DNA of 16,260 nt, from NCBI GenBank assembly GCA_903933995.1, contig CAIZMD010000793.1, forward strand, positions 1 through 16,260, given 5' to 3'. Numbering within the stretch: the stretch's first letter is position 1; each line of letters opens with the position of its first letter. Below, piece by piece: positions 8,154 through 15,393 of this stretch. The DNA is from an uncultured Bacteroidota bacterium (lineage in GTDB: Bacteria > Bacteroidota > Bacteroidia > Chitinophagales > Chitinophagaceae). The notes below the pieces were generated by a model that did no database searches, had not been told where the DNA came from, and was given only the letters and a program-made list of their open reading frames with translations. Both the position numbers and the translations under genes were made by a program.

Positions 8154-10592
8154 ATGAATAAAATCATTCTTATGCAGGCCAAAAAGCTACTTATTTTCTT
8201 ATTTGTTTTTTTGCTAGCCAAAGATTTGACTGCCCAGGTGTTAGATACTACTTTGCTCAGATATAGGACTAGTTTTCAACAGGAAAAAATTCATATCCAT
8301 TATGATAAAACGGTTTATAATAAGGGTGAGACCGTTTGGTTCAAAGCCTATATTATGGCCGGGGATAGCCTCTCTGACTATAGTAGGAATTTTTATTTAG
8401 ACGTTTATAATGATTCGGGCACTTTAATCAAACATACCGTACATCCCATCTTTGAATCCTCGGCCCGAGGGTCTTTTGAAATTCCCCAACAATACAGAGA
8501 CCAAGTAATTCATATCAAAGCCTATACCAGGTGGATGTTGAATTTTGACAAAGACCTGTTGTATGTGAAAGATTTGCAGGTTGCGCAAGTCAATATTAAT
8601 TCAGGTAAAAAACTTGCTGCTTTTGGGAGTTTGAAACTGTTTCCAGAGGGAGGTGACTTGGTAGTGGGAATAGAATCCAATATTGCTTTTTTAGCGGCTG
8701 ATCAATCTGGTAAACCACTTGCAGTTAAGGGTGCCATTTATAATGCTGCCAAACAATTGGTTGATTCATTTCAATCAGTACATGATGGCATGGGGAGCTT
8801 TAGCTTGCAGCCAGAATCCCAAGAACAATATACTTGCTCTTGGGTAGATCAATTGGGCAATAGTCATACTACTGATTTGCCCAAGCCAAAACAAACTGGG
8901 ATAGTAGTTGCCGCCAAATTGCTCAATGGTAAATTGAGATACGGAATAAAAAGAACCAATACTAGTCCAGATAATTTTAAAAACTTACACGTTGTTGTTT
9001 CTATGAATCAGCAACTTTTATACAAAGCAGCCGTTAACATGAATTCCAAGCTTTCTGCAGCGGGGGAATTTTCAACGGATGATTTGCCAACAGGGATTGT
9101 TCAGTTGACCATATTTGACGCTTTATGGACACCTATTGCAGAGCGAATAGTATTTGTTAATACACAAAGACATCAGTTTTTTCCGCAGTTAGAATTGGAA
9201 ACCAAGCGTACCATCAAAAGAGGAAAGAATGCTTGGGTACTGATGGTGCCAGATTCTATACTATCCAATTTATCTGTATCAATTACAGATGCAACCTTGC
9301 ATCACGATAGTTCTACCAATATTTTTACCCAGTTCCTTTTGTCCGGTGAACTCAAAGGTTATATTCATCAACCCGAGTATTATTTTTCAGATAAAACAGC
9401 CGCTTCTGATGAACACTTAGACCTAGTGATGTTAACACATGGCTGGAGAAAATACAGATGGGAAGATATTGCAAAAGGGAAACTGCCTGAATTGCCTTAT
9501 CCTATGGATAGTGATTATGTTCAAATCAAGGGTAGGGTTATTTCAGGTGAACAAGCAGGTTTTAAGCCTGGTCAATCACTCTCCTTGGTCATGCAAGCAA
9601 AGGATAGCAGTAAGCAATATTTTGTATTGCCATTGGCTGCAGATGGCAGTTTTAACCAACGTGGTATTATCTTTTTTGATACGGCAAAAGTCTTTTATCA
9701 ATTAGCAGGGATTAAAAACATGCGAAATAATGTTACGGCCAATTTTCAATACGGCTTACCCATTTTCCCCTATGCTAGTAATGCCAAATTTCCGCCTCAA
9801 ACCTTAGCAGATACTAGCCAATTAAAACAAGATAATTTCTTTTATCAGAGTAAAGTGCAGAATAAAAAAGCCATGGATTCTGTAGTAATTCTAAAAGAAG
9901 TAGTGGTAGACAGCAAAATAAAATCACCCACAGATGTATTAGATGAAAAATACACAACTGGGTTATTTTCTAATAAGAATGGTTATGCATTTGATGTGAT
10001 GCATGATGAACGTTCACAGGGTCAATTAGACCTATTCCATTATTTACAAAACTTAATTCCAGGGATGACCATGTCTTTACCTATGTTGGGACAAAATGGT
10101 GCAGAGGAGGAAAATAGTGGCAATGTTGCGGGTTTAAATTGGCGTGATGGAACCCCAGATATTTTTTTAAATGAAATGCCCTCCAATGCAGAAACGGTTC
10201 AAGGTTTGCAAATGAGTGATATTGCGTATGTAAAAGTGTTTCGTCCTCCATTTATGGGTGCGGCTGGTTCAGGTGCATCTGGTGCTATTGCAGTGTATAC
10301 CAAGAAGGGGAATGATATGAGTACGGATAGGGTAAAAGGATTGAATAGTGCTATCTTGAGTGGATACACTGCTTATAAAGAATTCTATCAACCGGATTAT
10401 GCTTTTTCTCCATCAAAATATGCTGATCTAAGACCTACTCTCTATTGGAATCCATACGTATTAACCGATAAGAAAAACAAGCAGTACAAAATTGAATTTT
10501 ACAACAATGATATCACCCAGAAATTTAGAATCATTGTAGAAGGTGTGAATGCCAATGGTAAAATGGCAAGACTGGAAAAAATAATTGAATAA
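8154..10592 (+). CDS. Secreted macroglobulin-like / TonB-plug domain protein without a beta barrel
   Basis: An 812-residue exported protein of unknown function. A signal peptide (LLIFLFVFLLAKDLTAQ, about residues 11-28) is followed at about 44-140 by an MG2/macroglobulin-like beta domain (HIHYDKTVYNKGETVWFKAYI...). The middle is beta-rich with a conserved-looking THGWRKYRW motif near 428-436. At 577-720 comes a TonB-receptor plug-like domain: LKEVVV (580-585) resembles a TonB box, and GAAGSGASGAIAVYTKKG (from 702) resembles the plug's end. Only about 90 residues follow, far too few for a 22-strand barrel. I chose the ATG at 8154 because earlier codons lie in the terminator hairpin; the ATG at 8172 also gives a good signal peptide. 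The terminator before it suggests its own promoter. Such hybrids occur across Bacteroidota, usually annotated only as plug-domain proteins. A role in envelope assembly or in docking to transporters is inference. Confidence 0.85.
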   Translation: MNKIILMQAKKLLIFLFVFLLAKDLTAQVLDTTLLRYRTSFQQEKIHIHYDKTVYNKGETVWFKAYIMAGDSLSDYSRNFYLDVYNDSGTLIKHTVHPIFESSARGSFEIPQQYRDQVIHIKAYTRWMLNFDKDLLYVKDLQVAQVNINSGKKLAAFGSLKLFPEGGDLVVGIESNIAFLAADQSGKPLAVKGAIYNAAKQLVDSFQSVHDGMGSFSLQPESQEQYTCSWVDQLGNSHTTDLPKPKQTGIVVAAKLLNGKLRYGIKRTNTSPDNFKNLHVVVSMNQQLLYKAAVNMNSKLSAAGEFSTDDLPTGIVQLTIFDALWTPIAERIVFVNTQRHQFFPQLELETKRTIKRGKNAWVLMVPDSILSNLSVSITDATLHHDSSTNIFTQFLLSGELKGYIHQPEYYFSDKTAASDEHLDLVMLTHGWRKYRWEDIAKGKLPELPYPMDSDYVQIKGRVISGEQAGFKPGQSLSLVMQAKDSSKQYFVLPLAADGSFNQRGIIFFDTAKVFYQLAGIKNMRNNVTANFQYGLPIFPYASNAKFPPQTLADTSQLKQDNFFYQSKVQNKKAMDSVVILKEVVVDSKIKSPTDVLDEKYTTGLFSNKNGYAFDVMHDERSQGQLDLFHYLQNLIPGMTMSLPMLGQNGAEEENSGNVAGLNWRDGTPDIFLNEMPSNAETVQGLQMSDIAYVKVFRPPFMGAAGSGASGAIAVYTKKGNDMSTDRVKGLNSAILSGYTAYKEFYQPDYAFSPSKYADLRPTLYWNPYVLTDKKNKQYKIEFYNNDITQKFRIIVEGVNANGKMARLEKIIE

Positions 10593-10604
10593 GCAAGTAT
10601 TGTT

Positions 10605-11252
10605 TTATCTGAGTAAGTAAATTCCAAGACAAATTATAATAGCCAAGCCCATCGCCGCAGGCATTTTATATTTGTCCCAGAGAGACCAGATTTGTGCATG
10701 TTTTAAATAGTTGCTAATAAGATCAAGCGATTCATCTTGGTCTCTTGCAATTAGCTCCCAAACTTTGGCTAAGTCTTGCTTTTTTTCAAAAGACAAAGCC
10801 ATGGCTATATCCATCAAATATTGGATAATCTCTCTATCCATGATGGGGTTAGCCCTGTTGTTTAGTAACCGAATATTATGTGTGTTGAGTAATTGGCTAA
10901 TCTCAAAATAGAGCAGGTCTTGGTCCATTCTAAATGGATCCTGTTTTTTAAGTTTAGCCCATAGTTCTTTGGTCAATTGTAATACCTCATCAGCTTCAGA
11001 TGCTAAGGGTTGTATTTTGTCTTGGTATTTTTGAAAATGGAATTCCCTGTCATAAGCCCTTCTACTAGTAGGGTCAACCAAAACCTGATATGCTTCCTTA
11101 ATCTCATTAAATTTTGGAAGGGCAATTTGAGGATCAGGATGTTTGTCTGGGTGAAAGACAAGGGCCAGTTTTCTATACGCTTTTTTAATTTCAGACAGGT
11201 TTGCGTTTACCGGAATGCCTAATACTTGATAATGGTTCTTGCCAGCTTTCAT
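10605..11252 (-). CDS. J-domain protein with a C-terminal membrane anchor
   Basis: A 215-residue DnaJ-like co-chaperone. The J domain occupies about residues 5-70, with the HPD motif at H34-P35-D36 that stimulates DnaK ATPase, and YQVLGIP and KKAYRKLA helix signatures. There is no Gly/Phe region, zinc finger or DnaJ C-terminal substrate domain, so this is a class III (type C) J-protein. The middle is helical and charged. Residues 197-214 (MPAAMGLAIIICLGIYLL) form one hydrophobic segment followed by a single arginine, so the protein is probably tail-anchored in the inner membrane with the J domain in the cytoplasm. The start is 5 bases after the stop of the STAS gene, so the two are an operon. 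It converges on the plug-domain gene with a 12-base gap and no visible terminator. Its client is unknown. Confidence 0.92.
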   Translation of the reverse strand: MKAGKNHYQVLGIPVNANLSEIKKAYRKLALVFHPDKHPDPQIALPKFNEIKEAYQVLVDPTSRRAYDREFHFQKYQDKIQPLASEADEVLQLTKELWAKLKKQDPFRMDQDLLYFEISQLLNTHNIRLLNNRANPIMDREIIQYLMDIAMALSFEKKQDLAKVWELIARDQDESLDLISNYLKHAQIWSLWDKYKMPAAMGLAIIICLGIYLLR

Positions 11253-11257
11253 GAATC

Positions 11258-11662
11258 CTAATCATTCTTTTCAAATTCCATATCGTCCCCATCTAATAAT
11301 TCCCTTTCAATTTCTTCCATTTGAACAATATCCCAGGCTTCACTTTCAGTAGGCGTAATATTCAAAAAGTCCATGAGTTCTAAGGATTCAAAAAGGTCTT
11401 CTACCGGTTTGTTCACAGAGCAAATGACAAAACTGCTGCTGTTCTCATAAAACTGCTGTTGCAATTCCGCCAATTTGGTTGCGGCTTCTGCATCCATATT
11501 TTCTACTAAGCTCATCTGCAAAACCACATTTTTGACGGGTTGTTCTAACTGTTTTAGGCAGAGTTCTTCCAAAACCGCTGCTATATTGACAGAAAATTCT
11601 GGTAATAAGGGTGTTAAAACGCTGAATTTCTCCTTGGTATCAATTTTGACTTCCATATGCAT
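11258..11662 (-). CDS. STAS-domain protein (anti-sigma antagonist-like) lacking the phospho-serine
   Basis: A 134-residue protein with a STAS-like fold. The core pattern VVLQMSLVENMD (46-57) matches the strand and turn that in SpoIIAA-type proteins precede the DSSG phosphorylation loop. Here the loop reads D57-A58-E59-A60, so the serine that a partner-switching kinase would phosphorylate is absent. The last 30 residues are strongly acidic (EEIERELLDGDDMEFE). The start could be the ATG at 11662 or the second ATG at 11656; neither has a clear ribosome-binding site. It is the first gene of a two-gene unit with the J-domain protein (5-base gap) and is divergent from clpC. It could be a constitutively active antagonist, or a STAS protein with a scaffold or lipid-binding role. 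The family assignment rests on pattern only. Confidence 0.75.
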   Translation of the reverse strand: MHMEVKIDTKEKFSVLTPLLPEFSVNIAAVLEELCLKQLEQPVKNVVLQMSLVENMDAEAATKLAELQQQFYENSSSFVICSVNKPVEDLFESLELMDFLNITPTESEAWDIVQMEEIERELLDGDDMEFEKND

Positions 11663-11744
11663 GTGAGATTAACATTCTGTGTATAAATGCCAGACAACTT
11701 CACTCAAAAATATTCGTTATAATTGTATAAATCCAATTTTGATT
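11663..11744. promoter_or_regulatory. Divergent promoter region STAS operon / clpC
   Basis: This 82-base AT-rich region separates two divergent units and should hold both promoters. For clpC, TATAATTG at 11718-11725 is one base from the Bacteroidota -7 consensus TAnnTTTG, but there is no TTG at the expected -33 distance. I looked for a CIRCE-type inverted repeat (TTAGCACTC / GAGTGCTAA) and found none, so HrcA control is not supported. Confidence 0.4.
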
Positions 11745-14315
11745 ATGGATAATAATTTTTCAGCACAAGTAAAAGAAATCATTTCCTTCAGTAGGGAAGA
11801 GGCTTTGAGGTTGGGGAATGACTTCATTGGAACGGAGCACCTCTTATTGGGGTTGATTCGTGATGGGGACAATACTGCCATTAAAGTGCTCAAGCAGCTG
11901 AATGTAGACCTGTATGAATTGCGCAAAGAAGTGGAACTGGCGGTTAAAGACAAAACTGGTAAAAACATTGCCAATATCAATAGCCTTCCTTTGACCAAGC
12001 AAGCAGAGAAAGTGATTAGGGTAACTGTTTTAGAAGCAAAAGCTTTAAAAAGCCCCTTGGTAGAAACCGAGCACCTGATGCTTAGCATCTTAAAGAACAA
12101 GGAGAATATAGCTACACAGATCCTAAATCAGTTTGACATTGACTATGACCTGTTCCGTAATGAATTAGGCATGGTAGGCTCTACCAATCCAAACCCAAAT
12201 CCAAGGGCTGATTTTTCTGAAGAAAATGAAGACGAGTTTGATGAGGAAAAACGCTCAGGTGGATATTCAGGACAAAGAGGTGGTGCCAAACAACCCGCAG
12301 GGGCTAAGAGCAAGACACCGGTTTTGGACAATTTTGGTAGAGACATCACCAAATTAGCAGAAAGCGGAAACCTTGATCCTATAGTGGGAAGAGAGGCCGA
12401 AATTGAGCGTGTAAGCCAAATCCTAAGCCGTAGAAAAAAGAACAATCCAATTCTAATTGGTGAACCAGGTGTGGGTAAGACGGCGATTGTAGAAGGTCTT
12501 GCCTTACGGATTGTACAAAGAAAAGTGAGCCGCGTGCTGTTTGACAAACGCGTGATCAGTTTAGACTTGGCCGCATTAGTGGCTGGTACAAAGTACCGTG
12601 GTCAGTTTGAAGAAAGAATGAAAGCCATCATGAACGAGTTGGAAAAGAACCGTGATGTGATTTTGTTTATAGATGAAATTCATACTATTGTTGGTGCCGG
12701 TGGTGCCAGTGGTTCTTTGGATGCATCTAATATCTTTAAACCAGCTTTAGCAAGGGGAGAACTCCAATGCATTGGTGCATCCACATTGGATGAGTACCGC
12801 ATGCACATTGAAAAAGATGGTGCATTGGATAGAAGGTTTCAGAAAGTGTTGATTGAACCACCAAGTGTGGAAGAAACCATCATGATCCTCAACAATATCA
12901 AGTCTAAATATGAAGACTTCCACAATGTAACCTACAATGAGGAAGCCATAGAAGCCTGCGTAAAGTTGAGTGATCGTTACATGACAGATAGACTATTGCC
13001 AGACAAAGCCATTGACGTTTTGGATGAAGTAGGGGCGCGTGTACACTTGAAGAATATCAATGTTCCAGAAGAAATTGTGGAACTAGAGAAAAAGATAGAA
13101 GAGGTAAAGAACGAGAAGAATAAAGTAGTGAAGAGCCAGCGTTTTGAAGAAGCGGCTGCTTTGCGCGATACTGAAAAAAGACTCGGCGAAGAATTGGAAA
13201 AAGCCAAAGGTCAGTGGGAAGAAGAAAGCAAACACAAACGCTATCCCATTGTAGAAGAACATATTGCAGAAGTGGTGAGTATGATGACGGGGATTCCTGT
13301 GAAACGCATGGTTCAAGCGGAGACAGAGAAACTTCGCAGAATGAGCGATGACATGCGCAATATGGTCATAGGTCAGGACGATGCCATTTTGAAAGTAACC
13401 AAGGCCATTCAACGAAACAGAGTTGGTTTAAAAGACCCTAAGAAGCCCATAGGAACCTTTATTTTCCTAGGTCCTACAGGTGTGGGTAAAACAGAGCTGG
13501 CGCGATCTTTGGCCCGTTATATGTTTGATTCCGAGGATTCACTGATTCGTATAGACATGAGTGAATACATGGAAAAATTCACCGTAAGCCGATTGATTGG
13601 TGCACCTCCCGGATACGTAGGATATGAAGAAGGCGGACAGTTAACGGAAAAAGTTAGAAGAAAGCCTTATTGCGTTATCCTCTTAGATGAAATTGAAAAA
13701 GCCCATCCAGACATCTACAATATCTTGTTACAAGTATTAGACGATGGTCAGTTGACCGATGGTCTGGGTAGAAAGATTGATTTCAAAAACACCTTGATCA
13801 TCATGACTTCTAATATTGGTGTACGCCAATTAAAAGAGTTTGGAGACGGTGTTGGATTTGCAACTGCCACCAGGGTTCAGAACGCAGAAGAGAATAACAA
13901 AGCCGTAATTGAAAAAGCTTTGAAACGTACATTCTCTCCTGAATTCCTCAACCGTATTGACGATGTGATTATCTTCAATTCATTGAGCAAGGACAATATC
14001 TTCAACATCATTGAAATCTTGATGAAGGGCGTTACCAAGCGTTTGCAAAATCTAGGATTTAGCATGGAACTTACGCTTGCTGCAAAAGAATTTATTGCAG
14101 ACAAGGGTTATGACGTTCAGTTTGGTGCAAGACCATTGCATAGGGCTTTACAGAAATACTTGGAAGATCCTTTAGCAGAAGAAATTCTAAACTTGAACAT
14201 CAAACAAGGAGACGTTCTGATTGCAGACTTGGACAAAGAAAATGGAAAAATCAAGTTTGAATTCCAGCCAAGAACGGAAGAAGAAACCAAGCCTTCAGAA
14301 GCACAGGAAGGATAA
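11745..14315 (+). CDS. clpC: ClpC-type AAA+ unfoldase of the ClpCP protease
   Basis: An 856-residue two-ring ATPase that unfolds proteins and feeds them to ClpP. The N-terminal Clp_N domain with its two repeats is at about 5-145, followed by a disordered acidic then Gly-rich linker (about 148-195). D1 has Walker A GEPGVGKT (near 239-246) and Walker B ILFIDEIH. The middle segment holds a UVR-like motif, QRFEEAAALRDTEKRL, from about 465, which marks ClpC rather than ClpA or ClpB. D2 has Walker A GPTGVGKT near 576 and VILLDEIEKAHPD. A VGF tripeptide at 703-705 matches the ClpP-docking loop, so pairing with ClpP is expected. I chose the ATG at 11745, giving MDNNFSAQVKEIISFSREEA as in the family; a GTG at 11679 would add 22 residues that do not belong. 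All catalytic motifs are intact. Confidence 0.97.
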   Translation: MDNNFSAQVKEIISFSREEALRLGNDFIGTEHLLLGLIRDGDNTAIKVLKQLNVDLYELRKEVELAVKDKTGKNIANINSLPLTKQAEKVIRVTVLEAKALKSPLVETEHLMLSILKNKENIATQILNQFDIDYDLFRNELGMVGSTNPNPNPRADFSEENEDEFDEEKRSGGYSGQRGGAKQPAGAKSKTPVLDNFGRDITKLAESGNLDPIVGREAEIERVSQILSRRKKNNPILIGEPGVGKTAIVEGLALRIVQRKVSRVLFDKRVISLDLAALVAGTKYRGQFEERMKAIMNELEKNRDVILFIDEIHTIVGAGGASGSLDASNIFKPALARGELQCIGASTLDEYRMHIEKDGALDRRFQKVLIEPPSVEETIMILNNIKSKYEDFHNVTYNEEAIEACVKLSDRYMTDRLLPDKAIDVLDEVGARVHLKNINVPEEIVELEKKIEEVKNEKNKVVKSQRFEEAAALRDTEKRLGEELEKAKGQWEEESKHKRYPIVEEHIAEVVSMMTGIPVKRMVQAETEKLRRMSDDMRNMVIGQDDAILKVTKAIQRNRVGLKDPKKPIGTFIFLGPTGVGKTELARSLARYMFDSEDSLIRIDMSEYMEKFTVSRLIGAPPGYVGYEEGGQLTEKVRRKPYCVILLDEIEKAHPDIYNILLQVLDDGQLTDGLGRKIDFKNTLIIMTSNIGVRQLKEFGDGVGFATATRVQNAEENNKAVIEKALKRTFSPEFLNRIDDVIIFNSLSKDNIFNIIEILMKGVTKRLQNLGFSMELTLAAKEFIADKGYDVQFGARPLHRALQKYLEDPLAEEILNLNIKQGDVLIADLDKENGKIKFEFQPRTEEETKPSEAQEG

Positions 14316-14334
14316 ATTAAAATGGAATACTCAA

Positions 14335-14368
14335 AATAAAAGAAGCGCCCAAACAGGCGCTTCTTTTA
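14335..14368. terminator. Bidirectional intrinsic terminator between clpC and the ROK kinase
   Basis: A perfect 14-bp stem (14335-14348 with 14355-14368) encloses the 6-base loop CAAACA. The GC core AAGCGCC/GGCGCTT is flanked by A-tracts on one arm and T-tracts on the other, so it can work for both convergent genes. It lies 19 bases after the clpC stop and 25 bases from the kinase stop. Confidence 0.92.
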
Positions 14369-14393
14369 TATGCTAGTCTATTGAAAAAATAAT

Positions 14394-15371
14394 TTATTGT
14401 ATATCCCACGCCAACGCAGACGCACCAAGTATTGCCGCATCCGACTCTTTTAAATGGCTGACCAAAATTTTCACCTTGTTCTGAAATACCTGAATCAGGT
14501 TGGCTTCCATATGTTCTCTAGTGGGTTTCAAAATCAAATCTCCAGCCTTGGTTAAACCACCAAACAACACAATGGCAGAAGGGCTAGAAAACATGACAAA
14601 ATTAGCAAGGGCTAAGCCAAGGATTTTTCCAGTATAGTCAAAAATATCTTTAGCCAATTGATCACCAGCCATTGCTGCATCATATACTTTTTTAGAATCC
14701 AAAGTCTCTTTTGGAATGTCACGCAACAAACTAGGAGTATCAGAATTTTCTAATAATTCAATGGCAGTATTCCTAACACCGGTGGCAGAAGCATAACTTT
14801 CTAAAGAACCTTTTTTGCCGGTTCCTTCATGGTAGCGCCCATCAGGAATCACTATTACATGACCCAATTCTCCAGCAAAACCATCGTGACCATAAATCAG
14901 GTTTCCATTAGCTACTATACCACTTCCAACACCGGTACCCAAGGTAATCATGATAAAATCATTCATATCCTTGGCAGCACCATATTTCATTTCTCCCAAT
15001 GCGGCAGCATTGGCATCATTGGTAATGATCACAGGCAATTTGAATTCATCCTGAATCAGTTTTGCCAAAGGAATAATCCCCTTCCAAGGAAGGTTAGGAG
15101 CATACTCAATGGTCCCAGTATAAAAATTCCCATTAGGAGCACCAACACCAATTCCACGAATTCTTCCTGGGCCTCCAACATTATCAATCAGTGGTTGCAC
15201 TTTCTTGTGCAATTCGGCTATAAATGCTTCAATGGTGTCAAATCCCCTGGTAGACATTTCGCTAGAAAACAACACATTGCCTTCTCTGTCAACAATTCCA
15301 AATTTGGTACCTGTTCCTCCTATGTCTATGCCGATGGCCAATTGCTCCATACCGGCGTTATTAGATGCCAT
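14394..15371 (-). CDS. ROK-family sugar kinase, probable glucokinase
   Basis: A 325-residue cytoplasmic kinase that phosphorylates a hexose, probably glucose, at the 6-hydroxyl using ATP. The phosphate-binding loop is DIGGTGTKFG (16-25); the catalytic aspartate is D119 in NDANAAALGE; LGTGVGSG (144-151) is the second ATP-site strand; the sugar-binding ExGH is E168-H171 (GELGH). Most ROK proteins then have a CxCGxxGC zinc site; here the same positions are E182, T184 and S189, so all three cysteines are missing although the surrounding GKKGSLESYASATG is conserved. Without an N-terminal HTH it is a kinase and not a repressor. The start at 15371 has a purine-rich AAAGAG about 5 bases upstream; M8 (15350) is an alternative. 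The permease stop is 22 bases upstream, so they form an operon. N-acetylglucosamine or mannose kinase activity is not excluded. Confidence 0.93.
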   Translation of the reverse strand: MASNNAGMEQLAIGIDIGGTGTKFGIVDREGNVLFSSEMSTRGFDTIEAFIAELHKKVQPLIDNVGGPGRIRGIGVGAPNGNFYTGTIEYAPNLPWKGIIPLAKLIQDEFKLPVIITNDANAAALGEMKYGAAKDMNDFIMITLGTGVGSGIVANGNLIYGHDGFAGELGHVIVIPDGRYHEGTGKKGSLESYASATGVRNTAIELLENSDTPSLLRDIPKETLDSKKVYDAAMAGDQLAKDIFDYTGKILGLALANFVMFSSPSAIVLFGGLTKAGDLILKPTREHMEANLIQVFQNKVKILVSHLKESDAAILGASALAWDIQ

Positions 15372-15393
15372 GTCTCTTTGTTTAAAAATGAAA

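Noticed and set aside
11663..11744. Possible CIRCE/HrcA operator upstream of clpC
   Set aside because: No TTAGCACTC / GAGTGCTAA inverted repeat, even with a few mismatches, is present.
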